The notes beneath the pieces are model-generated. The model ran no database searches. It was not told the DNA's origin and saw only the letters and a program-made list of their open reading frames with translations. From Nocardia sp. BMG51109 (lineage in GTDB: Bacteria > Actinomycetota > Actinomycetes > Mycobacteriales > Mycobacteriaceae), in NCBI RefSeq assembly GCF_000526215.1, contig NZ_JAFQ01000004.1:4340001-4404000 (forward strand): a stretch of 64,000 nt of DNA, given 5' to 3'. A program made the position numbers and the translations under genes. Shown piece after piece: positions 43,379-50,980 of this stretch; the stretch's first letter is position 1, and every line of letters begins with the position of its first letter.

Positions 43379-43636
43379 CAGCGCAGACTATGCCATCGGC
43401 GTGCCGCCGGCCCGCTCTCGGCGGTTGCGGCCGGTGTGCCGGTCGCCGCTGTCGGGTGGGGGCGGTGACCGGCGGATACTCCTCGGCGATCCGTTCTCCT
43501 TGACGGGCAGGCAATTCGGCGGCATCCCGCACGCGGAGCCGGATATTCGGTGAGCGCGTAAGCGGCGGTGCATCCCGCGGAGCGCGGCTGTGCCTCGTCG
43601 GGTAGCCGCCCGGCGCACGCCGGCTCGTGCTCGCGC

Positions 43637-44010
43637 GTGCCCCCGACGTGCCGGTAGGTCTTGCCGACCGCCTCGAAAATCGGTGTGGCCGAGTCGAAGT
43701 CGGCCTCGTTACCGCCGACCATGATGGACAGCACGCCCTGCTCGGCCCCCGCCTGTCCGCCGGACACCGGTGCGTCCAGTACCCGGAATCCGCGCTCGGC
43801 ACCGGCCTCGGCGAGTGCGACCGAACTCGCCGGCCGGATGGTCGAGAAGTCGATCAGCAGAGCACCTTCCGGCGCATGGGCGAAGACGCCGTCGTCGCCC
43901 AGCACAACCCGTTCGACCTCGGGATGGTTGGGCAGCATGGTCACCACGACCTCGGCGTCGCGTACCGCCTCGGCGATGCTGCCGGCGCGTCTACCGCCCG
44001 CGTCGGCCAG
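43637..44010 (-). pseudogene. glxR: Remnant of tartronate semialdehyde reductase gene (glxR), internal fragment
   Basis: Only the middle of a 2-hydroxy-3-oxopropionate reductase survives. From about SIAEAVRDAEVVVTMLPNHP the reading continues through LLIDFSTIRPASSVALAEA and DAPVSGGQAGAEQG to EAVGKTYRHVG. The N-terminal NAD-binding GxGxxG part and the C-terminal half with its catalytic lysine are missing, and the sequence after HVGG is unrelated. The 5' end is fused directly to an hyi remnant. In related bacteria gcl, hyi and glxR form a glyoxylate-assimilation operon next to urate/allantoin genes, which is where this fragment lies. Confidence 0.8.
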
Positions 44011-44322
44011 TACGCCCGGCAGCCCAGCCGGCGCCCGATCCGCGCGGCGGCGGCCACGCTGTCGGCGAATTCCTGTTCGCGGCCCGGCCAGGACACCAGG
44101 CCGCGCTCGCCGGCAGGCATGTCCCCGGCGAACAGATGGAGGCCGATCAACCGCACGCCCGCCTGCTCGACGGCCTGGGCGAAGGTCTCGATCGCGGCGT
44201 CGTCCGGGGTGGCGGTGGTGAACGGCCACCAGAACCCACGGCGTCGAAACCGATCGCCGCGGCCGCCGCGGGGCGGTCCAGCAGGGGGATCTCGGTGAAC
44301 AGGACAGGTTCACCGCGTAGGG
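44011..44322 (-). pseudogene. hyi: Remnant of hydroxypyruvate isomerase gene (hyi), frameshifted and truncated
   Basis: The N-terminal third of Hyi can be read in pieces: YAVNLS, then in another frame FTEIPLLDRPAAAAAIGFDAV, then in a third WWPFTTATPDDAAIETF and LFAGDMPAGERGLVSWPGRE up to RRLGCRA. Frameshifts lie near 44300 and 44237. Similarity stops at about 44011, where glxR-like sequence begins, so one deletion removed the 3' part of hyi and the 5' part of glxR. The gene cannot make a functional isomerase. Confidence 0.8.
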
Positions 44323-44355
44323 GAGTGGATGTAGTGGATCCACCGACATATTATC

Positions 44356-44370
44356 TTCCGTTATATGGAA
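44356..44370. promoter_or_regulatory. Candidate IclR operator (upstream of hyi/glxR remnant)
   Basis: TTCCGTTATATGGAA fits the consensus TTCCGTWATRYRGAA shared with the sites at 44508 and, less exactly, 46352. A partial copy, TTCCGTACAACGACG, follows at 44377. It lies in an AT-rich promoter region upstream of the decayed hyi-glxR genes and may be a leftover of their control. Confidence 0.5.
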
Positions 44371-44507
44371 TCATAATTCCGTACAACGACGGTAACGGTA
44401 GAATGGTGTGCCGATCAACACCCCGATGCGGTCCCGGGTGAACCGCGCCCGTGCCGGTTTGACAGTCCTTTGCTGGTCGCCTTACATTCGGTCAGTCGAA
44501 ACTAATA

Positions 44508-44522
44508 TTCCGTAATGCAGAA
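44508..44522. promoter_or_regulatory. Candidate IclR operator of the urate operon
   Basis: TTCCGTAATGCAGAA lies 40 bases before the uraD-uraH start. It is embedded in a longer near-dyad, ACTAATATTC...GAATTAGT (44501-44527). Confidence 0.55.
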
Positions 44523-44561
44523 TTAGTCGATCCCCGGTGCGCCGGGCGGAGGTGAACCCCC

Positions 44562-45389
44562 GTGACGGAACCGCTCCCGATCTCCCGGATCAACGAGCTA
44601 CCTGCCGCGAGCTGGCGGGAATCACTGCAGGACGTGCTGGGCGTCGCGGAGTGGATCGACAAGGTGGGCGGCGCACGCCCCTATGCCGACCGCGAGTCCC
44701 TGCTGGCGCTGGCCGAACGGGAGGCGCTCGCACTCACCGCGGAGCAGGTGCGCCGGGCGCTGGCCGACCATCCGCGCATCGGCGCGGTCACCGCGCCGGG
44801 TTCCCGGGCGGCGCACGAGCAGTCGGGCGTCGATGCCGCCGACACCGAGCTGGCCGAGCGGCTGCGGGTGGGCAACCTCGCCTACGAGGCGAAGTTCGGC
44901 CACATCTACCTGGTCTGCGCCGCGGGCCGCGGCGGTCCCGAGCTGCTCGCCGATCTCACCACCCGGTTGGACAACGATCCGGGTAGCGAAATCCTGGTCA
45001 CCCGAGCGGAACTCGCCGCGATCGCGCGAAAGCGGTTGGAGCGGTTGGTTACTTCCGGTCGCAGCGCCATCACCACGCACGTGCTCGACACCGCCGCCGG
45101 GCATCCGGCGCGGGGCATCGTGGTGCGCCTGGAGTTTCGTACCGGCGAGGGCTGGCGCGAACTCGGCAGCGGCCGCACCGACGCCGACGGCCGCGTATCG
45201 GATATCGGCCCCGCGCAGGTGGAGGCCGGCGACTTCCGCCTGACCTTCGACACGGCGGGCTATTTCGGCGACCGCGACCATTTCTTCCCCGAGGTGACCG
45301 TCACCTTCACCGTCGCCGATCCGCGGCAGCATCACCACGTGCCGTTGCTGTTGTCACCGTTCGCCATGTCCACCTATCGAGGGAGCTGA
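44562..45389 (+). CDS. uraD-uraH: Fused OHCU decarboxylase and 5-hydroxyisourate hydrolase
   Basis: A 275-residue fusion covering the two steps after uricase. Residues 1-165 are OHCU decarboxylase (UraD), with HPRIGAV and the RVGNLAYEAKFGHIYLVCAAG block. Residues 168-275 are 5-hydroxyisourate hydrolase (UraH, transthyretin-like), with ITTHVLDTAAGHPARGI and the C-terminal signature YRGS. In the pathway UraH acts before UraD, and together they give S-allantoin. The GTG start has GGAGGTGA upstream. The uricase gene follows after 6 bases. An IclR-type operator candidate lies just upstream. Confidence 0.95.
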   Translation: MTEPLPISRINELPAASWRESLQDVLGVAEWIDKVGGARPYADRESLLALAEREALALTAEQVRRALADHPRIGAVTAPGSRAAHEQSGVDAADTELAERLRVGNLAYEAKFGHIYLVCAAGRGGPELLADLTTRLDNDPGSEILVTRAELAAIARKRLERLVTSGRSAITTHVLDTAAGHPARGIVVRLEFRTGEGWRELGSGRTDADGRVSDIGPAQVEAGDFRLTFDTAGYFGDRDHFFPEVTVTFTVADPRQHHHVPLLLSPFAMSTYRGS

Positions 45390-45395
45390 ACGTCC

Positions 45396-46301
45396 ATGGC
45401 CATCCAGCTCGGGCCCAACCAGTACGGCAAGGCCGAGAACCGCCTGGTGCGGGTCCACCGCGACTCCGCGCGCCACCACATCCGCGATCTCAACGTCTCC
45501 ACCGCGCTGCGCGGCCGGTTCGCCGACGCCCACGTCACGGGCGACCAGAAGGACATCCTCCCCACCGATTCGCAGAAGAACACGATCTTCGCCTTCGCCG
45601 AGGAGAAGGGTGTGGCGGCGATCGAGGACTTCGGCCTCACCCTCGCCGACCACTTCATCGCCCGCTGCCCGGGCGCCGACGGTGCGCGCATCGAGATCGA
45701 CGAATACGCCTGGGACCGCATCCCGGTCGACGGCCGGGGGCACGACCATTCCTTCGTGCAGCGTGGCGGGGGCGTGCGCACCACGGTGATCAACGTGGAC
45801 GGTGCCGGCCCGGACCGGCGCGCGCACGTGGTCTCCGGTATCCGGGATCTGGTGTTGCTGAAGACGACCGGCTCGGAGTTCCACGGCTTCTTCAAGGACG
45901 AATACACGACGCTGGAGGAGACCACCGATCGGGTCATGGCCACATCCCTGATCGCCCGGTGGCGCTACGACCATACCGACGTCGACTGGGACGAGACCTA
46001 CGACTCGATTCGCTCGATCCTGTTGAGCCGGTTCGCTTCCGTGCATTCCTACGCGCTGCAGCAGACGCTCTACAGCATGGGGCACGCGGTGCTGGAGCAG
46101 CATCGTGAGGTGGCCGAGATCCGGTTCTCGGCGCCGAACAAGCACCACTTCCGGTACGACCTGGATCGTTTCGGCATCGACAACCCCGGCGAGGTGTTCA
46201 TCGCCGCCGATCGCCCGTACGGCCTGATCGAGGCCACGGTCGAGCGCGACGACGCGACCGATCCGGGCGCGGCGTGGCACGGGATCCCCGGCTTCTGCTA
46301 G
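45396..46301 (+). CDS. Urate oxidase (uricase)
   Basis: A 301-residue cofactor-free uricase of two tunnelling-fold (T-fold) domains. Family motifs include GKAENRLVRVHRD, DILPTDSQKNTIFAFA (the catalytic threonine region), TGSEFHGFFKDEYTTL and EIRFSAPNKHHF. It oxidises urate to 5-hydroxyisourate with O2, producing hydrogen peroxide. The length is normal. It is cotranscribed with the preceding uraD-uraH fusion and followed by an IclR regulator. Confidence 0.96.
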   Translation: MAIQLGPNQYGKAENRLVRVHRDSARHHIRDLNVSTALRGRFADAHVTGDQKDILPTDSQKNTIFAFAEEKGVAAIEDFGLTLADHFIARCPGADGARIEIDEYAWDRIPVDGRGHDHSFVQRGGGVRTTVINVDGAGPDRRAHVVSGIRDLVLLKTTGSEFHGFFKDEYTTLEETTDRVMATSLIARWRYDHTDVDWDETYDSIRSILLSRFASVHSYALQQTLYSMGHAVLEQHREVAEIRFSAPNKHHFRYDLDRFGIDNPGEVFIAADRPYGLIEATVERDDATDPGAAWHGIPGFC

Positions 46302-46351
46302 TTCGCGGCGGCCGGACGGGCCGTGATACGTTCCGGCGTCGTATTGCCAAG

Positions 46352-46366
46352 TTTCGTAAGGCGGAA
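46352..46366. promoter_or_regulatory. Candidate IclR operator (autoregulatory)
   Basis: TTTCGTAAGGCGGAA matches the urate-operon site TTCCGTAATGCAGAA at 12 of 15 positions and lies 50 bases before the IclR gene start. Confidence 0.4.
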
Positions 46367-46415
46367 GCCGGCTGCGAAAATGGTGGGCGTGCCCACCCAC
46401 GAGGGAAGGATCGCC

Positions 46416-47180
46416 GTGACCGAAGCCCGTCCGCGGACCGGCGGGGTGCAGTCCGTCGATCGTGCCTTCGAACTGTTGGAGCTGGTGGCCGACGCGGGCG
46501 GCGAGACGACGCTGTCGCATCTCGCCGAGGCGTCCGGCCTGCCGCAGCCGACCATTCACCGGCTGCTGCGCACCCTGATCGTGGGCGGCTACATCCGTCA
46601 GCAGCCGTCCCGGCGATACTCGTTGGGCCCCAGGCTGATTCGGCTCGGTGAGTCGGCCGGCCGGGTGCTCGGCGCCTCGGCCCGCCCGCATCTGACCCGG
46701 CTGCGCGACCTGACCGGGGAGACCACCAATATGGCGGTGCTCGACGGGGATCAGGTCGTCTACGTCGCCCAGGTGCCCTCACCGCATGCCATGCGCATGT
46801 TCACCGAGGTGGGGCAGCGGGTCGACCTGCACTGCACGGCCGTCGGCAAGGCGGTGCTGGCCACGCTCGCCCCGGAGGAGACCGATCGCGTCCTGGCCCG
46901 GATCACCATGAGCCCCCGCACCGCGCACACCATCACCGACCCGGACGTGATGCGCACCGAGATCGACCGCATCCGCATCCAGGGCTACGCGCAGGACGAC
47001 GGCGAGCAGGAGGTCGGCGTCCGCTGTTTCGCGGTCGCGATCCCCGACGCCCCGGCCCGGGCCGCCATCTCGATATCGGGTCCGCAGGCCCGGGTTTCGG
47101 GACTGGACATGGATACCGTCATTCCGCTGCTGCGGGAGACCGCGGCCGATCTGGGCCGGGATCTGGTGGCGCGGAGCTGA
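46416..47180 (+). CDS. IclR-family regulator of urate/allantoin genes
   Basis: A 254-residue regulator. The N-terminal winged helix (about residues 10-75) has VQSVDRAFELLELVADAGGE and LSHLAEASGLPQPTIHRLLRTL. A C-terminal IclR ligand domain follows (DLHCTAVGKAVLATL, then GEQEVGVRCFAVAIPD). It resembles AllR-like members that sense glyoxylate or allantoin. GTG at 46416 has GGGAAGGATC upstream and is preferred over ATG 46380. It follows uricase on the same strand, and related candidate sites lie upstream of this gene, of uraD-uraH and of the hyi-glxR remnant. Confidence 0.88.
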   Translation: MTEARPRTGGVQSVDRAFELLELVADAGGETTLSHLAEASGLPQPTIHRLLRTLIVGGYIRQQPSRRYSLGPRLIRLGESAGRVLGASARPHLTRLRDLTGETTNMAVLDGDQVVYVAQVPSPHAMRMFTEVGQRVDLHCTAVGKAVLATLAPEETDRVLARITMSPRTAHTITDPDVMRTEIDRIRIQGYAQDDGEQEVGVRCFAVAIPDAPARAAISISGPQARVSGLDMDTVIPLLRETAADLGRDLVARS

Positions 47181-47190
47181 TCCGGCGACC

Positions 47191-47445
47191 TCACCGGGGT
47201 GTGGGCCGATCGCCGGGCCGCCGGGTGCATGCCAGCCAGAACTCGCGCCGGATCGCGTTCCACAGCGGCTCCCACTCGGGCCGCCGCACGCGCGCCTCGG
47301 CGAGGTCGGTGCCGGGCTCGAATGTCACCTCCGCACCGGTCTCGGCGTCACGAGACAGGTTGTGCACCTCGAGGATTTCGATCTGCCGGCGATCCAGGCG
47401 CCACGTCGCGCGAAGACCTTCGATCTCGGTGTGACGCACCTCCAT
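47191..47445 (-). CDS. Hypothetical 84-residue protein
   Basis: A small soluble protein (starts MEVRHTEIEG) with TWRLDRRQIEILEVHNLSRD, EVTFEPGTDLAEARVRRPEW and REFWLACTRR. No family is recognised. It follows a 36-codon open frame after 14 bases on the same strand. Protein-like composition and position support coding; ribosome signals are weak. It is convergent with the IclR gene, 10 bases apart. Confidence 0.5.
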   Translation of the reverse strand: MEVRHTEIEGLRATWRLDRRQIEILEVHNLSRDAETGAEVTFEPGTDLAEARVRRPEWEPLWNAIRREFWLACTRRPGDRPTPR

Positions 47446-47459
47446 GCCGGACCCGGCCG

Positions 47460-47570
47460 TCAGTCGCTCGCGAGCGGGCGTTCGGTGATCGGGCGGGTGC
47501 CTGCCTCCGGGCCGGCCGGCGTGCCCACGACCGCCTGCGAGGGAATCTCATCGATCATGTCGTCGTACAT
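47460..47570 (-). CDS. Possible 36-residue peptide gene
   Basis: ATG at 47570 is preceded by GAAGGGAG and encodes a short acidic peptide beginning MYDDMIDEIPSQAVVG and ending RPLASD. The following 84-residue gene starts 14 bases after its stop. It has no cysteine and no signal peptide. A precursor-peptide role (peptide plus small partner, next to a regulator) is possible but unsupported by any modification enzyme in view. Confidence 0.4.
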   Translation of the reverse strand: MYDDMIDEIPSQAVVGTPAGPEAGTRPITERPLASD

Positions 47571-47875
47571 TCCGGACGCTCCCTTCTTCTGTATCGCGCT
47601 TCTCCTGTCTCGCGCCGTGAGCACCCGCCGCCGGGGAGCTGCTGCCATCGCGCGGGCGTCACACGGGTCGGGCCCGGGCGATGTGCCGGATGTCCGGCAT
47701 CGACCCGGCAGCGGGGCTGCGCAACAGTTTCCGGAGCCGGGCCGCCGGGCGGAACGCCCGATTGCGGTCACATTTGGGGGAGAGTTCGGGGAAGATTGCC
47801 GGATCCTGCGGTACGGCGCGGCCTGAGCTGCGATGATTCCGCGAAGAATGCGCGGGCCATCGGAATGGCGGGGAC
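47571..47875. other. Divergent promoter region
   Basis: About 305 bases between the small peptide gene and the XRE-TPR regulator. No gene, RNA or convincing operator is seen. Confidence 0.4.
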
Positions 47876-49303
47876 ATGCGAGAACCGAACGACCAGCTCA
47901 ACTACGCACGGAACCGGATCCGCTCCTCGACGAGCGGGCACCCGCTGACCCGCGCCGAACTGGCGGAGTCGGTGAACGCCTGGGTGTTCCGGGAGCGCCG
48001 ACGGTCGGTCCAGTTGTGCGGCAACTACATCGGCAAGCTCGAGCGGGGTCTGGTCCGCTGGCCGGGTGACGACTGCCGGGCCGGGCTGCGCGCCGTACTC
48101 GGCATCGAGACCGATGCGGAACTCGGCTTCCGGCCGCCGAGTCGGGCCGGCGCCGAGCGGGGGACGGAGTGCGCCGCGCCGCCTGTGCCGCCCGCGCCGC
48201 CCGCGCCGATCGGGGGCGGCCTCGCCGAGGTGCGGCGGCGGACCTTTCTGGACGATATCCCCCTCGCCGGTGTGGGCGCGGCGCTGGGCGTCGAGGCGGC
48301 CCGCCACGGCCTGAATCAGGCTGTCGCCGAGGGGGAATCGGCCGATATCACCGACTGGTACGAGATCGTCCGGGAACATGCCGACTGCTACGGCATGGAC
48401 ACGTCCAGGCGCCTGCCCGAGATGCTGCTGCCCGACATCCTGATTCTCCAGCTCGCGCTGGCGCAGGCGCCCTGCGCCGACCGGCGCCGGGAGCTGTACA
48501 AGGTCGGCGCCCTGCTGAGCCAGTACATGGCGCAGGCGGTGGGTGATCTCGGACAGTTTCGGGAAGCCGCCCGCTGGTGGCGCACCGCCCGGTTCGCCGC
48601 CGATTCCTCGGGCGATCCGCACATCATGCTGTACATCCGCGGTCGTGCGGCGATCCGGGACATCTACGACGGCCGCCCACCCCTGTCGATCGTCGGCGCG
48701 ATCGGCACGGCCGACGAGCTGATCGCCACCGGTCCGGTGGTCGGGCGGCCGGGCCTGCTCGCGGCGCGGGCGCAGTCGTACGCGTTGCTGGGCCGGGCGG
48801 CGGAGGCCGAGACCGCGCTGCGTGCCTTGCGCGATACCTTCGCCGGCCTGCCGCCGGATATGACGGCCGACCACGGCTGGCACTGCTGGGCGTATCCGGA
48901 GGAGCGGGTGCGGTTCGCCGAGAGTTTCGTCTATTCCCATCTCGGCGATATCGAGGCCGCCGACGCCGCGCAGCAGGCCGCGCTGCGGCTGTACCCGCCC
49001 GGTTTCCTGCGCGGGCCGACACAGATCGAACTGCAGCGCGCGCTGTGCCGGGTGCGCAGCGGCGACTGCGCCGAAGGAGCCCGCCATGCCACGGCCACCG
49101 TCGAGCGGTTGCCGGCCGAGGGGTATCGAACCCGCTTCGTCATGGGCCTCACCGAGCAGGTCTTCGACGCCATACCGCCGGAGGAGCGCGGGCGCACCGC
49201 CGTCACCGAACTGCGCGAACTGATCCGGTCGGCCGCGATCGACCGGCGGCGCACCGCGATTCAGCCGATCGCCGCCGGCCGGGTCGGTAGAGGCTCTGCG
49301 TAG
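47876..49303 (+). CDS. XRE-type regulator with TPR-like helical C terminus
   Basis: A 475-residue protein of a Streptomyces/Nocardia family. The N-terminal helix-turn-helix (about residues 20-80) has LTRAELAESVNAWVF, then GNYIGKLERGLVRWPGDDCR. A Pro/Ala linker and a long TPR-like helical region follow (ALLSQYMAQAVGDLGQFREA, AARAQSYALLGRAAEAETAL, ESFVYSHLGDIEAADAAQQA). Such proteins often govern adjacent small or secreted products and may sense a peptide or ligand through the TPR part. Its 3' end overlaps the convergent AraC gene by 43 bases. Confidence 0.85.
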   Translation: MREPNDQLNYARNRIRSSTSGHPLTRAELAESVNAWVFRERRRSVQLCGNYIGKLERGLVRWPGDDCRAGLRAVLGIETDAELGFRPPSRAGAERGTECAAPPVPPAPPAPIGGGLAEVRRRTFLDDIPLAGVGAALGVEAARHGLNQAVAEGESADITDWYEIVREHADCYGMDTSRRLPEMLLPDILILQLALAQAPCADRRRELYKVGALLSQYMAQAVGDLGQFREAARWWRTARFAADSSGDPHIMLYIRGRAAIRDIYDGRPPLSIVGAIGTADELIATGPVVGRPGLLAARAQSYALLGRAAEAETALRALRDTFAGLPPDMTADHGWHCWAYPEERVRFAESFVYSHLGDIEAADAAQQAALRLYPPGFLRGPTQIELQRALCRVRSGDCAEGARHATATVERLPAEGYRTRFVMGLTEQVFDAIPPEERGRTAVTELRELIRSAAIDRRRTAIQPIAAGRVGRGSA

Positions 49304-50226
49304 CCCGACTTCTCGTCGCGCACGCGGTAGCGGTAGCGCAAGGGGGAGACGCCCACCTCCCGTTTGAACGCGGTGCTGAAGGCGCTCTCCGAGGCATATC
49401 CGAGATCGGCGGCCAGCATTCCGATGCGCACGTCGCCGCCGCGAAGAGCCCGCTGCGCCAGCAGCATTCGCCACCGGTTGAGGTAGGTCAGCGGGGGGAT
49501 GCCCGACACCACACGGAAGCGTTCGGCGAACGAGGTCCGCGACATCGCCGCGGCACGTGCCAGTTCGTCGAGGCGCCAGGGTCTGCCCGGCTCGGTGTGC
49601 ATCAGGGTGAGCGCCGGGCTCAGGCGTTCGTCGGTCAGCACCCGCAACCAGCCCGGCGGGAGTTCGGCCTGCTCGACGTAGGCCCGCAGCACCTCCAGCA
49701 GCAGGAGCTGGCCGTACTGCCGGACGGCGAACGCCGAGCCGATCCGGTTGCCGGTCACCTCGTCCAGCAGCCGGTCCAGGCTGCCGCGCACGTTCGCGGC
49801 CGTGGCGGCCGCCGCCCGGACGTGCGCGACCGGCGGCAGCGCCTGCAGCAGCAGCGCCCGGCCCACCGGGTTGAGGTCGATATAGCCGCCGATGAGCACG
49901 TCGGTGCCGTCGTCGGCCTCGGCGAGCCGGAGGAAGGGATCGCCGTCCTCGGGCACGACCTCGCGCGGCGGCTCGTCTCCGGTGCCGCCCCGCAGCTCCA
50001 GCCACGCGCGGTTGTTGAGGATCGCGACGTCGCCCGGTTCGAGCTCGATCGGGCCGTCGAGCCCGTCGGTGACCAGGCGGGCCCGGCCCCGCGCCATCGC
50101 CATGAACTTCAGCGGCACACCGATCGTCCCGCGCGACACCCACGGCCCCCGCACCGCGAACCCGCCCGACAGCAGGCCCCGGATCTCGATGAGGTCGAAC
50201 GCCTCGGACAACTGATCTTCGATCAC
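49261..50226 (-). CDS. AraC-family regulator with cupin sensor domain
   Basis: A 321-residue regulator. The N-terminal AraC-type cupin (about residues 10-180) has IRGLLSGGFAVRGPWVSRG and PIELEPGDVAILNNRAW. The C-terminal double helix-turn-helix (about 205-300) has WRLDELARAAAMSRTSFAERF and IGMLAADLGYASESAFSTAFKREVG. The start is uncertain: GTG 50226 fits family length and could be leaderless (GATAGT 6 bases upstream), while ATG 50265 is an alternative. Cupin-AraC proteins of this type often control a neighbouring oxidoreductase; here the neighbours are two other regulators. Confidence 0.85.
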   Translation of the reverse strand: MIEDQLSEAFDLIEIRGLLSGGFAVRGPWVSRGTIGVPLKFMAMARGRARLVTDGLDGPIELEPGDVAILNNRAWLELRGGTGDEPPREVVPEDGDPFLRLAEADDGTDVLIGGYIDLNPVGRALLLQALPPVAHVRAAAATAANVRGSLDRLLDEVTGNRIGSAFAVRQYGQLLLLEVLRAYVEQAELPPGWLRVLTDERLSPALTLMHTEPGRPWRLDELARAAAMSRTSFAERFRVVSGIPPLTYLNRWRMLLAQRALRGGDVRIGMLAADLGYASESAFSTAFKREVGVSPLRYRYRVRDEKSGYAEPLPTRPAAIG

Positions 50227-50291
50227 ATCCGTACTATCGCGCAAGAGATCCGGCCCTGCAACCATTCGGAGTACGGCTGCCGGTTCTCGTC

Positions 50292-50888
50292 TCAGGATGG
50301 CGGGCAGGTGTCCGGTGGCGATATCCGAACACCCGGTGCCGTGTCGGTCAGGGTGCGGGCGCCGGTGGCTATGGCGGTGGCGGCGGGCAGGTCGAGGTGG
50401 ATTTCGGGGGCGGGGGTGGGGGCCGGGCCGTCGTGGTGGGCGATTCCCGCTGCGGTGGCCGTGACGTGGAAGGTGGTGTCGCCGAGGTGGATCGTGGCCG
50501 TGTGGGTGCCGAGTTGTTCGGCGACGGCCCGGCCCAGCGGCGGCGCGAACCACAGGGCGCGGACGGCGTCGGTGGCCCGGCGCTCGCCCAGTAGCGGAGT
50601 TCCCCACTCGGACAACGCGTTCAGGACCGGGCGCAGGGCGTCGCCGCGCGGGGTCAGCGCATAGGTGCGCGGGCCGGTGCTGCCGCGCGTGACGATGCCG
50701 TCGCGCTCGAGGTCCTTCAGCCGGGCGGCGAGCATATCGGTGCTGATGCCGGGCAGATCGGCGAACAGATCGCTGTATCGGCGCGGGCCGGAACACAATT
50801 CGCGGACCACCAGCAGGCTCCAGCGGTCCCCGACGATATCGAGGGCGCGGCTGACGGAGCAGTAGTGGTCGTAGCTTCGGCGGGGCAC
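50292..50888 (-). CDS. HxlR-family regulator with SCP2-like C-terminal domain
   Basis: A 198-residue regulator. The HxlR winged helix (residues 5-100) has CSVSRALDIVGDRWSLLVVRE and ISTDMLAARLKDLERDGIV. The C-terminal 80 residues resemble a sterol-carrier-like domain (TIHLGDTTFHVTATAAGIAH) seen in some HxlR proteins. The start is GTG. It is divergent from the aminotransferase gene, with two dyad operators between. It probably represses that gene and itself. Confidence 0.88.
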   Translation of the reverse strand: MPRRSYDHYCSVSRALDIVGDRWSLLVVRELCSGPRRYSDLFADLPGISTDMLAARLKDLERDGIVTRGSTGPRTYALTPRGDALRPVLNALSEWGTPLLGERRATDAVRALWFAPPLGRAVAEQLGTHTATIHLGDTTFHVTATAAGIAHHDGPAPTPAPEIHLDLPAATAIATGARTLTDTAPGVRISPPDTCPPS

Positions 50889-50908
50889 GCACCCACTGTA
50901 GCGTCGAG

Positions 50909-50944
50909 CTTGGAAAATCCAAGTGCATACTTGGTAATTCCAAG
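50909..50944. promoter_or_regulatory. Tandem HxlR operators (two CTTGG-N5-CCAAG dyads)
   Basis: CTTGGAAAATCCAAG (50909-50923) and CTTGGTAATTCCAAG (50930-50944) are two near-identical perfect dyads whose centres are 21 bases apart, two helical turns. They fill the gap between the divergent HxlR and aminotransferase genes. Confidence 0.75.
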
Positions 50945-50980
50945 TAGAGTGTCCGGCAACGGCACCGAGAAGGGATGTTC

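Noticed and set aside
47768..50143. Large 791-codon minus-strand frame across the XRE and AraC genes
   Set aside because: It is a shadow: it runs antisense to the XRE-TPR gene and out of frame through AraC, with low-complexity product.
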